A stretch of DNA of 11,523 bases from SAR202 cluster bacterium AD-804-J14_MRT_500m (GTDB lineage Bacteria; Chloroflexota; Dehalococcoidia; UBA3495; GCA-2712585): contig VEXF01000042.1 in assembly GCA_009391275.1 (NCBI GenBank), positions 1 through 11,523 on the forward strand, read 5' to 3'. Shown in pieces: positions 1-5,909 of this stretch. A program made the position numbers and the translations under genes. The notes under the pieces were generated by a model. It did not search any database, was not told the DNA's origin, and saw only the letters and a list, made by a program, of their open reading frames with translations. The stretch's first letter is position 1, and every line of letters starts with the position of its first letter.

Positions 1-327
1 CCCACTGGCCAATTTTATGGAGCTATATCAGTAACTGGTATTATTCAGGCCCTAGCAGAATCTACTGGTCATACAGTCGAGCGCAGGATGGTTGAACTAA
101 GCGAACCTATTAGGCAACCCGGCGAATATCCGATTAACCTTCGCTTGCATCAGAACGTGTCTGCGCCTATCAAGGTTATAGCTTTGGGTGAGGGCCAGAC
201 GCCAGAAATGCTCGCAGCTTTAGCCGAAACAGATGATTCCAATACTCAGCCCGATGAGACGATTTCTGAGACTGTTCAGGCGTCTGAATCACCTCCCTCT
301 GACGAAAATGATCTAGAAGAAGTATAA
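1..327 (+). CDS. rplI: 50S ribosomal protein L9, C-terminal part (5' end outside window)
   Basis: The frame is open from base 1 and encodes the last 108 residues of a protein. Residues 1-62 match the C-terminal domain of ribosomal protein L9: a Gly-rich start (PTGQFYGAIS), a helix with IIQALAE, the ELSEPIRQPGEYPI segment and the LRLHQNVSAPIKVIAL strand. L9 binds 23S rRNA near the base of the L1 stalk on the large subunit. After residue 62, where most L9 proteins end, there is an extra tail of about 46 residues. It holds about 14 Asp/Glu and no Lys or Arg, and is rich in Ser, Thr, Pro and Gln, so it is probably disordered. The next gene is dnaB, a common neighbour of rplI in bacteria (rpsF-ssb-rpsR-rplI-dnaB type clusters). 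The identification is firm; the role of the tail is unknown. Confidence 0.93.
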   Translation, partial: PTGQFYGAISVTGIIQALAESTGHTVERRMVELSEPIRQPGEYPINLRLHQNVSAPIKVIALGEGQTPEMLAALAETDDSNTQPDETISETVQASESPPSDENDLEEV

Positions 328-429
328 CTTCCCGTCAAACCTGCCTTCAGCTAGAACCACGGCGGGCACATTGGGCTGTTGACCCAGTCCATTCATGTAC
401 GGAGTCTCATCGGTAGGATTAAAAGCACC

Positions 430-1803
430 GTGTATCAAGAACGTCTACAACCCCATGATATTGATGCGGAAGAGGCCATCATTGGTTCTCTTTTGATTGA
501 CGGTGAATCGCTTCTCAAAGTTCTGCACATATTGAAACCCGGTGACTTCTACAGTGAGCGGAATTCCTTCTGCTTTGCGGCTTCCTTGGCCCTTTTCGAG
601 CGGCGGGAGGGTATAAACCAAGTTACCTTGATGAGCGAACTAACCTTAAAAGAACGGTTGGATCTGGTTGGTGGTGCCTCTTATTTGAGTCATCTAGTTT
701 CCATTGTGCCTACATCAATTCACATTGAACACTACGCCCGTATCGTTGCTAGGTGTGCCACAATGCGGCGGTTGATATCGGCTGCATCAGAAATCGCAGC
801 CCTTGGGTACGATGGTACAGCAGATGAAGAAGCGTCTTTATCCCAAGCAGAATCCGTGCTCTTTCGTGTCCGCACCGGGAAACCCACCGGCGAATTTGTT
901 CCCTTGCGCGACGTATTAGACCAATATCTCGAAGATAGTGCGGCTATTCACGAACCATCTAGCTCCATCGGGGCACCTGTAATGACTGGCTTCGATACTC
1001 TTGATGACCTATTAGGAGGATTGCAAGCATCTGACCTCTTAATCTTGGCTGCCAGGCCTAGCGTCGGCAAAAGCACCTTGGCGGTAAACGTTGCGATGAA
1101 CGCCGCCCGTGCAGGATCCTCTATTGGTATTTTCAGTCTCGAGATGAGCCGCGAGCAGTTGGCCATGCGGATTCTAGCGGCGGAGTGCGGTGTAGACACC
1201 CACAGGCTTCGGCTTCGGTTGTACACCGAAGCCGAAGAGCAACGTATCATAAACGCGGTAGGCGCCTTATCAGATCTTTCCCTATATTTAGATGATACCC
1301 CTCTTCAAGGAATGATGGAACTAAGAGGCAAAGCCCGGCGTCTTCACATGCAGCACACCTTAGGACTGCTCGTTGTAGACTACATGCAGTTAATTCAGGG
1401 CGATTCTCGAAACTCGAACCGTGTCCAAGAAATGAGTGAAATATCTAGGTCGCTAAAGGGGATCGCTAGGGACCTTAACGTGCCCGTCCTCGCCGTTTCC
1501 CAACTCAGCCGGGCCGTGGAGATGCGGCCTTCTCACAGGCCCCAGCTTTCAGACTTGCGAGACAGTGGTAGCATCGAACAGGACGCTGACGTAGTAATGT
1601 TTATCTATCGCGAAGACCTATATACTACAGAGGAAGAATGGCTGCAGAGATTTCCCGCTGGCCCGCCCTATCCACGTAATATAGCTGAGATCTCCGTAGC
1701 CAAGCACCGCCACGGACCTACTGACACAATAAAGCTGTTTTTCAGAGACCATCTCTCTAAATTTGAGCCGGTACCGCTAGAACGGGAACCAGCACGATTA
1801 TGA
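430..1803 (+). CDS. dnaB: Replicative DNA helicase DnaB
   Basis: This is the hexameric 5'-3' helicase that unwinds the replication fork and recruits primase. With the GTG at 430 as start it has 457 residues, normal for the family. The N-terminal domain opens with PHDIDAEEAIIGSLLID. The RecA-like C-terminal domain shows Walker A (ARPSVGKST, about residues 208-216), the FSLEMSREQL segment with the catalytic Glu near 238, Walker B (LLVVDYMQLI, Asp near 317), the LRDSGSIEQDADVV motif and the KHRHGPTDT motif near the C-terminus. There is no intein. A TTG at 379 would add 17 residues unlike the family. Both starts have only weak, distant purine-rich sites, so I prefer GTG 430 because it places the conserved PHDI segment a few residues from the start. 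The stop codon overlaps the next start (ATGA). A strong inverted repeat lies inside the gene at 1207-1237. Confidence 0.96.
   Translation: MYQERLQPHDIDAEEAIIGSLLIDGESLLKVLHILKPGDFYSERNSFCFAASLALFERREGINQVTLMSELTLKERLDLVGGASYLSHLVSIVPTSIHIEHYARIVARCATMRRLISAASEIAALGYDGTADEEASLSQAESVLFRVRTGKPTGEFVPLRDVLDQYLEDSAAIHEPSSSIGAPVMTGFDTLDDLLGGLQASDLLILAARPSVGKSTLAVNVAMNAARAGSSIGIFSLEMSREQLAMRILAAECGVDTHRLRLRLYTEAEEQRIINAVGALSDLSLYLDDTPLQGMMELRGKARRLHMQHTLGLLVVDYMQLIQGDSRNSNRVQEMSEISRSLKGIARDLNVPVLAVSQLSRAVEMRPSHRPQLSDLRDSGSIEQDADVVMFIYREDLYTTEEEWLQRFPAGPPYPRNIAEISVAKHRHGPTDTIKLFFRDHLSKFEPVPLEREPARL
1207..1237. repeat. Perfect 13-bp inverted repeat with 5-base loop inside dnaB
   Basis: The arm CTTCGGCTTCGGT (1207-1219) is followed by the loop TGTAC (1220-1224) and then the exact reverse complement ACCGAAGCCGAAG (1225-1237). 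The left arm is itself two copies of CTTCGG, read as Leu-Arg-Leu-Arg; the right arm reads Thr-Glu-Ala-Glu. No T-rich run follows on either strand, so it does not look like an intrinsic terminator. It could fold in the mRNA and slow ribosomes or RNA polymerase, or be a by-product of codon choice. Confidence 0.8.
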
Positions 1804-2504
1804 AACCACCTACTTTCCCCAATGGCACTAGCTTCACTCCAGTGCCTGATCCACTTCTTGGCACAATGCTTTCATCAATGGATGATCTGTGCGAATTGAA
1901 ATGTATCCTCCGTGCTTTGTGGCATATTAATCGTATGAAAGGTCACGTCAGATATGTCACACTTTCCACGCTGACCCATGATTCGGTGTTAAGTGCTTCC
2001 TTGGATACCACTTCCGTCCAAAAATTGATGAGCCAAGCAACCCAAAAAGGCATATTCGCAAAAGGACTACTTAACGAAACTGGTACGGTAACGGAGGCTT
2101 ATGTACTAAACACACAATCCGCACGTCAGACACTTGCTCAAGCAAAAGACAACCCCGCCTTATCGAATTCATCAAATCCAAATTGGGAATTACTGGATGA
2201 AAAAATACCCGACCGCCCAAATGCTTACCGCCTATACGAAAGCAACATAGGAATGATTACCCCGCTTATCGCGGACGAATTAAAAGACGCAGAGGCTCAA
2301 TATCCCCAACAATGGCTAGAGGAAGCAATAGCGATTGCAGTAAAAAGCAATCAAAGAAACTGGCGATATATAGCGGCCATACTTAGAAGATGGTCGTCTG
2401 AAGGTAAAGATGATGGAAAGTCTCGGAGACATTCTAAAACGCATGGCCCCGATCGATACCTCGAGGAATACATTCGAAGGCGCGGCAAGTTACCAGGGAT
2501 CTGA
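1800..2504 (+). CDS. DnaD-domain replication protein (primosome component)
   Basis: The 234-residue protein starts at an ATG that shares bases with the dnaB stop (ATGA), which implies translational coupling. Residues 1 to about 110 look like a winged-helix-type N-terminal domain (predicted from layout only). Residues 141-198 match the DnaD/DnaB_2 domain: NAYRLYESNIGMITPLIADE, then a WLEEAIAIAVKSNQRNWRY helix and the signature Y-x3-I-L-x2-W (YIAAILRRW, 190-198). A Lys/Arg-rich tail (GKSRRHSKTHGPDRYLEEYIRRRGK) follows. In Firmicutes, DnaD-type proteins help remodel DNA and load the helicase at origins or restarted forks. The position between dnaB and a DnaC-type loader fits that role. The last 95 bases also encode the N-terminus of the downstream loader in another frame. 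The domain assignment is firm; the exact role is inferred. Confidence 0.88.
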   Translation: MKPPTFPNGTSFTPVPDPLLGTMLSSMDDLCELKCILRALWHINRMKGHVRYVTLSTLTHDSVLSASLDTTSVQKLMSQATQKGIFAKGLLNETGTVTEAYVLNTQSARQTLAQAKDNPALSNSSNPNWELLDEKIPDRPNAYRLYESNIGMITPLIADELKDAEAQYPQQWLEEAIAIAVKSNQRNWRYIAAILRRWSSEGKDDGKSRRHSKTHGPDRYLEEYIRRRGKLPGI

Positions 2505-3246
2505 CCCAGAGGAAATCTCCTGTCACACTTGCAATGATCTTGGTTGGGTCCGTCGCCCGGTACCTCGAGGTCACCGCGACTTCGGAGAGGTATTCCCCTG
2601 TCGCTGCCGGGACGTTCAAGCAGACCGTAACAGACAAGCTCTCCTTGAGCGTTACAGCGGCCTACCCGAGGAAATGCTGCGCCTGATGACTTTCGCATCT
2701 TTCACTCCTCTAGGAAACGGCGCAACACCCATGCAACAGAACAGTCTGGCCACCGCCCTAACTGCCGCGACTGCTTTTGCGGACACGCCCGAGGGTTGGC
2801 TGCTACTCAGTGGTGATACCGGATGCGGAAAAACCCATCTCGCTGTAGCTATAGCCGGGTACCGCATCGAAAATGGCTCTCCTGCGTTCTTCGCAATTGT
2901 CCCCGATCTATTAGATCACCTCAGAGCTACTTTCAGACCAACTAGCAGTGTAGACTACGACCAATTATTTGATCAAGTCCGATCTGTCCCACTTCTCCTT
3001 CTTGACGATCTAGGCTCCGAGAGTAGTACCCCTTGGGCTCAGGAGAAGTTATACCAGATCATGGTGCACCGTCATAACAATCGTCTTCCCACAGTAATTA
3101 CCACCAATTATTTGATGGATAGAATTGAAGACGTCCAACCTCGACTGGCATCACGACTTAAAGACATATCACTGGTAAACTGGGTCCCCATGGCTGCTCC
3201 CGATTACCGTGACTCAACTACACCACATCACCGGTTCAGCGACTAA
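2410..3246 (+). CDS. DnaC/DnaI-type helicase loader ATPase with zinc finger
   Basis: The 278-residue AAA+ ATPase resembles the DnaC/DnaI family that opens or places DnaB on single-stranded DNA. The N-terminal helix (ESLGDILKRM) is followed by a Cys cluster, C38-x2-C41 and C64-x-C66, that probably binds zinc as in DnaI. The AAA+ core shows Walker A (GDTGCGKTHL, 135-144), Walker B (LLLLDDLGSE, 195-204), sensor-1 (TVITTNY, 228-234) and Arg residues in QPRLASRL (243-250) that fit an arginine finger. Two ATG codons lie in tandem at 2410 and 2413. GAAGG at 2400-2404 stands 5 or 8 bases ahead, so the second ATG has the better spacing. The start lies about 95 bases inside the DnaD gene. An IstB-type transposition helper has a similar core, but there is no transposase nearby and the dnaB-DnaD context favours a replication loader. 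Confidence 0.9.
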   Translation: MMESLGDILKRMAPIDTSRNTFEGAASYQGSDPEEISCHTCNDLGWVRRPVPRGHRDFGEVFPCRCRDVQADRNRQALLERYSGLPEEMLRLMTFASFTPLGNGATPMQQNSLATALTAATAFADTPEGWLLLSGDTGCGKTHLAVAIAGYRIENGSPAFFAIVPDLLDHLRATFRPTSSVDYDQLFDQVRSVPLLLLDDLGSESSTPWAQEKLYQIMVHRHNNRLPTVITTNYLMDRIEDVQPRLASRLKDISLVNWVPMAAPDYRDSTTPHHRFSD

Positions 3247-3250
3247 GCTA

Positions 3251-3574
3251 ATGGATTGTATCTTCTGCCAGATAATAGCAGGTTATTCCCCAGCGACGAT
3301 ACATTTCCAAAACGACGACATAATAGTTATCTCCAACAAACTGCAGTGGGTCCCCATAATGCTCATGGGTATGCCCAAGGAACACCTTACCCAAGACCAA
3401 TTATGGCAATGTGACGTACTGTCTCAAATTGGGCAGGCTTTAGTCGAACTTGGACGCAACCATGCTCCGGGAGGATTCCGGCTACTTTCGAACTTTGGCC
3501 GCGATGCAATGCAAAGCCAAGAACATGGACATATCCATCTGATTGGCGGGATTTCCCTCGGTTCCTACGCCTGA
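3251..3574 (+). CDS. HIT-family (histidine triad) protein
   Basis: The 107-residue protein starts at ATG 3251, four bases after the loader stop; the start matches the usual HIT opening MDCIFCQIIAG. HIT proteins hydrolyse or transfer nucleotides through a histidine nucleophile. The triad is H92-x-H94-x-H96 followed by two aliphatic residues (HGHIHLIGG), with H94 the expected nucleophile. C3 and C6 together with H45 in PKEH match the zinc site of many bacterial HIT proteins. The middle of the protein (NKLQWVPIMLMGMPKEH) departs from the usual NPxAPxHxLVIPKxH pattern, so it may belong to a distinct subgroup. An in-frame ATG at 3209 would give extra residues with no family match. The last 10 bases overlap the convergent hydrolase gene. 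The substrate cannot be told; joint transcription with replication genes is likely from spacing. Confidence 0.85.
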   Translation: MDCIFCQIIAGYSPATIHFQNDDIIVISNKLQWVPIMLMGMPKEHLTQDQLWQCDVLSQIGQALVELGRNHAPGGFRLLSNFGRDAMQSQEHGHIHLIGGISLGSYA

Positions 3575-4407
3575 TTCACCGCCACTTGCCAGTATCGACG
3601 CCCTTCCACCCTTACGATTCTTCCAAAATGAGTTCCCGTGGGGAAGTGTCCTGCCGCCATCACGATTTCTTCACGCTCTATCCGGTCTACCAATGATTCC
3701 CTGCTCCGACGGGCTTGTTCAGCATCGATATCCGCCCTAGACCCCCAATTCGGCTCCATCACTTGGACTATCGATTGAATAACATCTCCTACTACCATAC
3801 CTTTTTCCCCTTGAGATTGGATGTAAATGGTCATATGCCCAGGGGTATGCCCAGGGGTAGATATTGTGGTGATTTCGTCTGTAACAGAATGTCCGTCATC
3901 TACCAGATCCATCACTCCAAGTTGCTGAAGTGGGAGAACGTTTCGGCTAGTCGACGGTAGATCTCCCACCCGTTCGGGGGCGGTAAAATGGTCCCAGTCC
4001 GCGCTAGGTACTAGGTATCGGGCTCGGGGAAAGGTGGCTTTCCCGTCTGTCACATTCCATCCTACATGATCGCCATGTAGGTGCGAGTGGACTACGAAGT
4101 CCACGTCTTCCGGCCTCAAGCCTTCCACACTCATGGCATTTATCAAATCGCCACGGCGGTTTCCTCTCTCAGGATGTGGTCCAGGGCCCATTCCAGTGTC
4201 TATTACAGCCAATTTACCCTGAGACCTAACGGCGAAGCATCCATAATACAATTGCAATTCTCCCACGGCCGTCAACGCCAGCTCCCGATATGGATCCCAC
4301 GCAGCGACAGGCACTGATGGGAAAAAATCGTCCACCGCATACGGCGGGGGAATCATATCTAGCAAAGACCAGACTTGACAATTCCCTATCCAAATTGATT
4401 CTGTCAT
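3565..4407 (-). CDS. Metallo-beta-lactamase-fold hydrolase
   Basis: The 280-residue protein has the full metal site of the MBL superfamily: H109-x-H111-x-D113-H114 (HSHLHGDHVGW), TPGHTPGH (184-191), VVGDV with D208 and AAGHFP with H254. An IDTG strand (69-72) precedes the site. These residues normally hold two metal ions, usually zinc, and activate water. No signal peptide is seen, so it is probably cytoplasmic. The general form resembles the AttM/lactonase-like and other small-ester hydrolase branches, but I cannot name the substrate. It follows apt on the same strand with a 10-base gap, and its ribosome binding site overlaps the apt stop, so the two are probably co-translated. Its 3' end overlaps the convergent HIT gene by 10 bases. 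The fold is certain and the reaction is open. Confidence 0.9.
   Translation of the reverse strand: MTESIWIGNCQVWSLLDMIPPPYAVDDFFPSVPVAAWDPYRELALTAVGELQLYYGCFAVRSQGKLAVIDTGMGPGPHPERGNRRGDLINAMSVEGLRPEDVDFVVHSHLHGDHVGWNVTDGKATFPRARYLVPSADWDHFTAPERVGDLPSTSRNVLPLQQLGVMDLVDDGHSVTDEITTISTPGHTPGHMTIYIQSQGEKGMVVGDVIQSIVQVMEPNWGSRADIDAEQARRSRESLVDRIEREEIVMAAGHFPTGTHFGRIVRVEGRRYWQVAVNQA
3835..3858 (-). repeat. Perfect tandem 12-bp repeat encoding TPGH-TPGH
   Basis: Two exact copies of ATGCCCAGGGGT (plus-strand sense) lie head to tail and encode Thr-Pro-Gly-His twice on the minus strand. The amino-acid pattern TPGHTPGH is common in metallo-beta-lactamase-fold proteins, so the repeat is part of the active-site loop rather than a recent insertion. 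The identical codons in both copies are what make it stand out. Confidence 0.85.
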
Positions 4408-4414
4408 AGGACCG

Positions 4415-4420
4415 CTCCTA
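4415..4420 (-). promoter_or_regulatory. Ribosome binding site of the MBL-fold hydrolase, overlapping the apt stop
   Basis: On the minus strand the sequence reads TAGGAG. Its TAG is the stop codon of apt, and GGAG lies 7 bases before the hydrolase ATG at 4407. This arrangement suggests that a ribosome finishing apt can restart on the hydrolase. Confidence 0.7.
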
Positions 4421-4930
4421 AAAATCTATTAGTGACAAGATATCATACCCTTGCAATTTGCTACGTCCATTTAGATCTGTTAGATCGATCACCAAAAGCA
4501 CGCCAACCACAATTCCACCTGACTGCTCTACGAGCTTACATGCAGCCGACACTGTACCGCCTGTTGCCAAGAGATCGTCCACAATCACCACTCGATCCCC
4601 GCCCCGTACGCCATCTTTATGCACCTCAATGGTATCGGTGCCATATTCGAGTGCATACGAGAGCGAATTTGTCTCGGCCGGAAGCTTTCCCTTTTTCCGT
4701 ACCGGAACTAAGGGTTTATGAAGCCGATGGGCCAACGGCGAGCCAAAGAGAAACCCTCGCGCATCAATAGCCACGACAGTATCGATGTTTTTTGTATCCG
4801 CATATGCTGAGAATTGGTCTATAACATAAGAGAACGCGTCAGGCGCTTGTAACAAAGGGGTGATATCTTTGAATAATATCCCCGGTTTTGGGAAATCCGG
4901 AATGTCTCTGATATATTTTGTAAGATCCAT
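4418..4930 (-). CDS. apt: Adenine phosphoribosyltransferase
   Basis: The 170-residue enzyme joins adenine to PRPP, giving AMP and pyrophosphate, in cytoplasmic purine salvage. The N-terminus (YIRDIPDFPKPGILFKDITP) is the family signature. VVAIDARGFLFG (52-63) forms part of the base site, VRKKGKLP (77-84) the flexible loop, and VVIVDDLLATGGT (114-126) the PRPP-binding motif with its two adjacent Asp. The length is normal. I chose the ATG at 4930 because GGAGGT (4935-4940 on the minus strand) precedes it by 4 bases. A GTG at 4942 would add four residues and lies upstream of that site. A promoter with a perfect -10 stands directly upstream. The MBL-fold hydrolase gene follows closely. Confidence 0.95.
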   Translation of the reverse strand: MDLTKYIRDIPDFPKPGILFKDITPLLQAPDAFSYVIDQFSAYADTKNIDTVVAIDARGFLFGSPLAHRLHKPLVPVRKKGKLPAETNSLSYALEYGTDTIEVHKDGVRGGDRVVIVDDLLATGGTVSAACKLVEQSGGIVVGVLLVIDLTDLNGRSKLQGYDILSLIDF

Positions 4931-4934
4931 AAGT

Positions 4935-4940
4935 ACCTCC
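4935..4940 (-). promoter_or_regulatory. Ribosome binding site deciding the apt start
   Basis: GGAGGT on the minus strand, 4 bases before the ATG at 4930. It falls between the alternative GTG (4942) and this ATG, and so rules in favour of the ATG. Confidence 0.75.
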
Positions 4941-4948
4941 ACAACTAC

Positions 4949-4977
4949 ATTATATCTAACCTAAGCGGTTGTGTTCA
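4949..4977 (-). promoter_or_regulatory. Predicted sigma-70-type promoter of apt
   Basis: Reading the minus strand, TGAACA (4977-4972, four of six matches to the -35 consensus) and a perfect TATAAT (4954-4949) are separated by 17 bases. Transcription would begin near 4942, giving a leader of about 12 bases that still contains the GGAGGT site. This is inferred from sequence only. Confidence 0.55.
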
Positions 4978-4999
4978 TACCCCAGAGAGATGCTCGTTA

Positions 5000-5011
5000 C
5001 GTTACTTAACG
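5000..5011. repeat. Small inverted repeat in the apt/crotonase divergent region
   Basis: CGTTA (5000-5004), two bases, then TAACG (5007-5011). A further CGTTA sits directly before it at 4995-4999. The repeat lies upstream of both predicted promoters, where an operator could sit, but the arms are only five bases long and chance is a fair explanation. Confidence 0.25.
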
Positions 5012-5044
5012 CGCCCCTGTTGCCCGCCGTGTCTGGTGAATGCA

Positions 5045-5073
5045 TTGATTTCGCGCACTCCTGACAATACAAT
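5045..5073 (+). promoter_or_regulatory. Predicted sigma-70-type promoter of the crotonase gene
   Basis: TTGATT (5045-5050) and TACAAT (5068-5073) are 17 bases apart and close to the -35 and -10 consensus. Transcription would start near 5080, only about nine bases before the ATG at 5089. This agrees with the lack of a clear ribosome binding site and suggests an almost leaderless mRNA. Confidence 0.5.
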
Positions 5074-5088
5074 TATTAAGTCGAAACT

Positions 5089-5868
5089 ATGTCGCCATCT
5101 GTTCTTTACGAAATCCGGGAGCCTGGGGTTGTTCTTATTACGCTGAACCGCCCCGCGGCGCTGAACGCCATCAACCGCAGTCTGAAAAAAGAACTTGCAA
5201 ACGCTCTAAGCCGTTTCGATTCTGACTCGACTTCCCAAGTAGCTGTTATTACAGGCGCGGGACGAGCTTTTTGCGCCGGTCGAGATCTGAAAGAACGCGC
5301 TGACGATAACTCCGCAGGGATCCAAGCTAGTGCATCTGACAGCATGCTGCCAGATAGCCCTTATATGTTTGATCTCCCTCAAAAGCCATTAATCGCAGCC
5401 ATTAACGGCTATGCTCTCGCAGGAGGTTGGCTTATAGCCCAGATGTGTGACCTCCGAATAGCGTCAGATGAAGCCCGTCTTGGAATCACCGAGGCCAAAG
5501 TAGGCTTACTCCCCCCATTCGCCGCCACGTTACCCAAATTAATTCCTATGACCGCGGCCTTGGAATTAGTGTTCACCGGTTCGCCTATATCTGCCCAACG
5601 TGCTCTCGAGATAGGTTTCCTCAACCGGGTAGTTCCTCAAGAAAACTTAATTTCCACAGCAATGGGTATGGCACGTTCGATCGCAGCCAACGCTCCACTT
5701 TCATTACGTTACTTTAAACGTATGGCCTATGCCGGCCTTGACCTGCCGCAAGACCAACTAGGACGATTAGTTAAAAATTTGTACGACGAGTTGCTATTGA
5801 GTGCGGACTCAAAGGAAGGGCCTCGTGCTTTTTCTGAAAAGCGGAAGCCGCAATGGCAAGGAAGATAG
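5089..5868 (+). CDS. Enoyl-CoA hydratase/isomerase (crotonase) family protein
   Basis: The 259-residue protein has the crotonase fold that binds acyl-CoA thioesters. ITLNRPAALNAIN (17-29), GAGRAFCAGRDLKE (56-69) and AAINGYALAGGW (103-114) supply the CoA pocket and oxyanion-hole backbone. Of the two acid residues of classical hydratases, the first (in GGGCEL of rat mitochondrial enzyme) is Leu115 here, while the second is kept as Glu135 (GITEAKVG). The usual PGAGGT loop reads PPFAAT. The protein therefore belongs to a divergent subgroup and may act as an isomerase, dehydratase of another type or thioester hydrolase rather than a standard beta-oxidation hydratase. An in-frame stop at 5077 fixes the ATG at 5089 as start. 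A PanE-like gene follows after 41 bases and is probably co-transcribed. Confidence 0.88.
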   Translation: MSPSVLYEIREPGVVLITLNRPAALNAINRSLKKELANALSRFDSDSTSQVAVITGAGRAFCAGRDLKERADDNSAGIQASASDSMLPDSPYMFDLPQKPLIAAINGYALAGGWLIAQMCDLRIASDEARLGITEAKVGLLPPFAATLPKLIPMTAALELVFTGSPISAQRALEIGFLNRVVPQENLISTAMGMARSIAANAPLSLRYFKRMAYAGLDLPQDQLGRLVKNLYDELLLSADSKEGPRAFSEKRKPQWQGR

Positions 5869-5909
5869 CTATCGCTGTTGTGGCAATAAAAATGGAAGGA
5901 TCAATTTAA

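Noticed and set aside
379..429. TTG start adding 17 residues to DnaB
   Set aside because: Possible but less likely: the extension is unlike the family, and GTG 430 puts the conserved N-terminal segment in the usual place.
1207..1237. The dnaB inverted repeat as a transcription terminator or mobile-element scar
   Set aside because: No T-run on either strand, no target duplication, and the encoded residues fit DnaB.
948..1250. Open frame on the minus strand opposite dnaB (100 codons)
   Set aside because: No recognisable motif, and it lies fully opposite a conserved gene; typical antisense shadow.
2351..2698. Minus-strand frame across the DnaD/loader overlap (115 codons)
   Set aside because: No motif, and no ribosome site or partner genes on that strand.
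2410..3246. IstB-type transposon helper as identity of the loader gene
   Set aside because: No IstA-like transposase or terminal repeats nearby; the N-terminal Cys cluster and dnaB/DnaD context fit a helicase loader better.
3209..3250. Upstream ATG extending the HIT protein by 14 residues
   Set aside because: The added residues overlap the loader and lack resemblance to HIT proteins, which normally begin at the MDCIFC-type sequence.
5892..5909. Mini reading frame ATG...TAA directly before the PanE-like GTG
   Set aside because: Only five codons; its first bases form the purine-rich ribosome binding site, so it is probably incidental.
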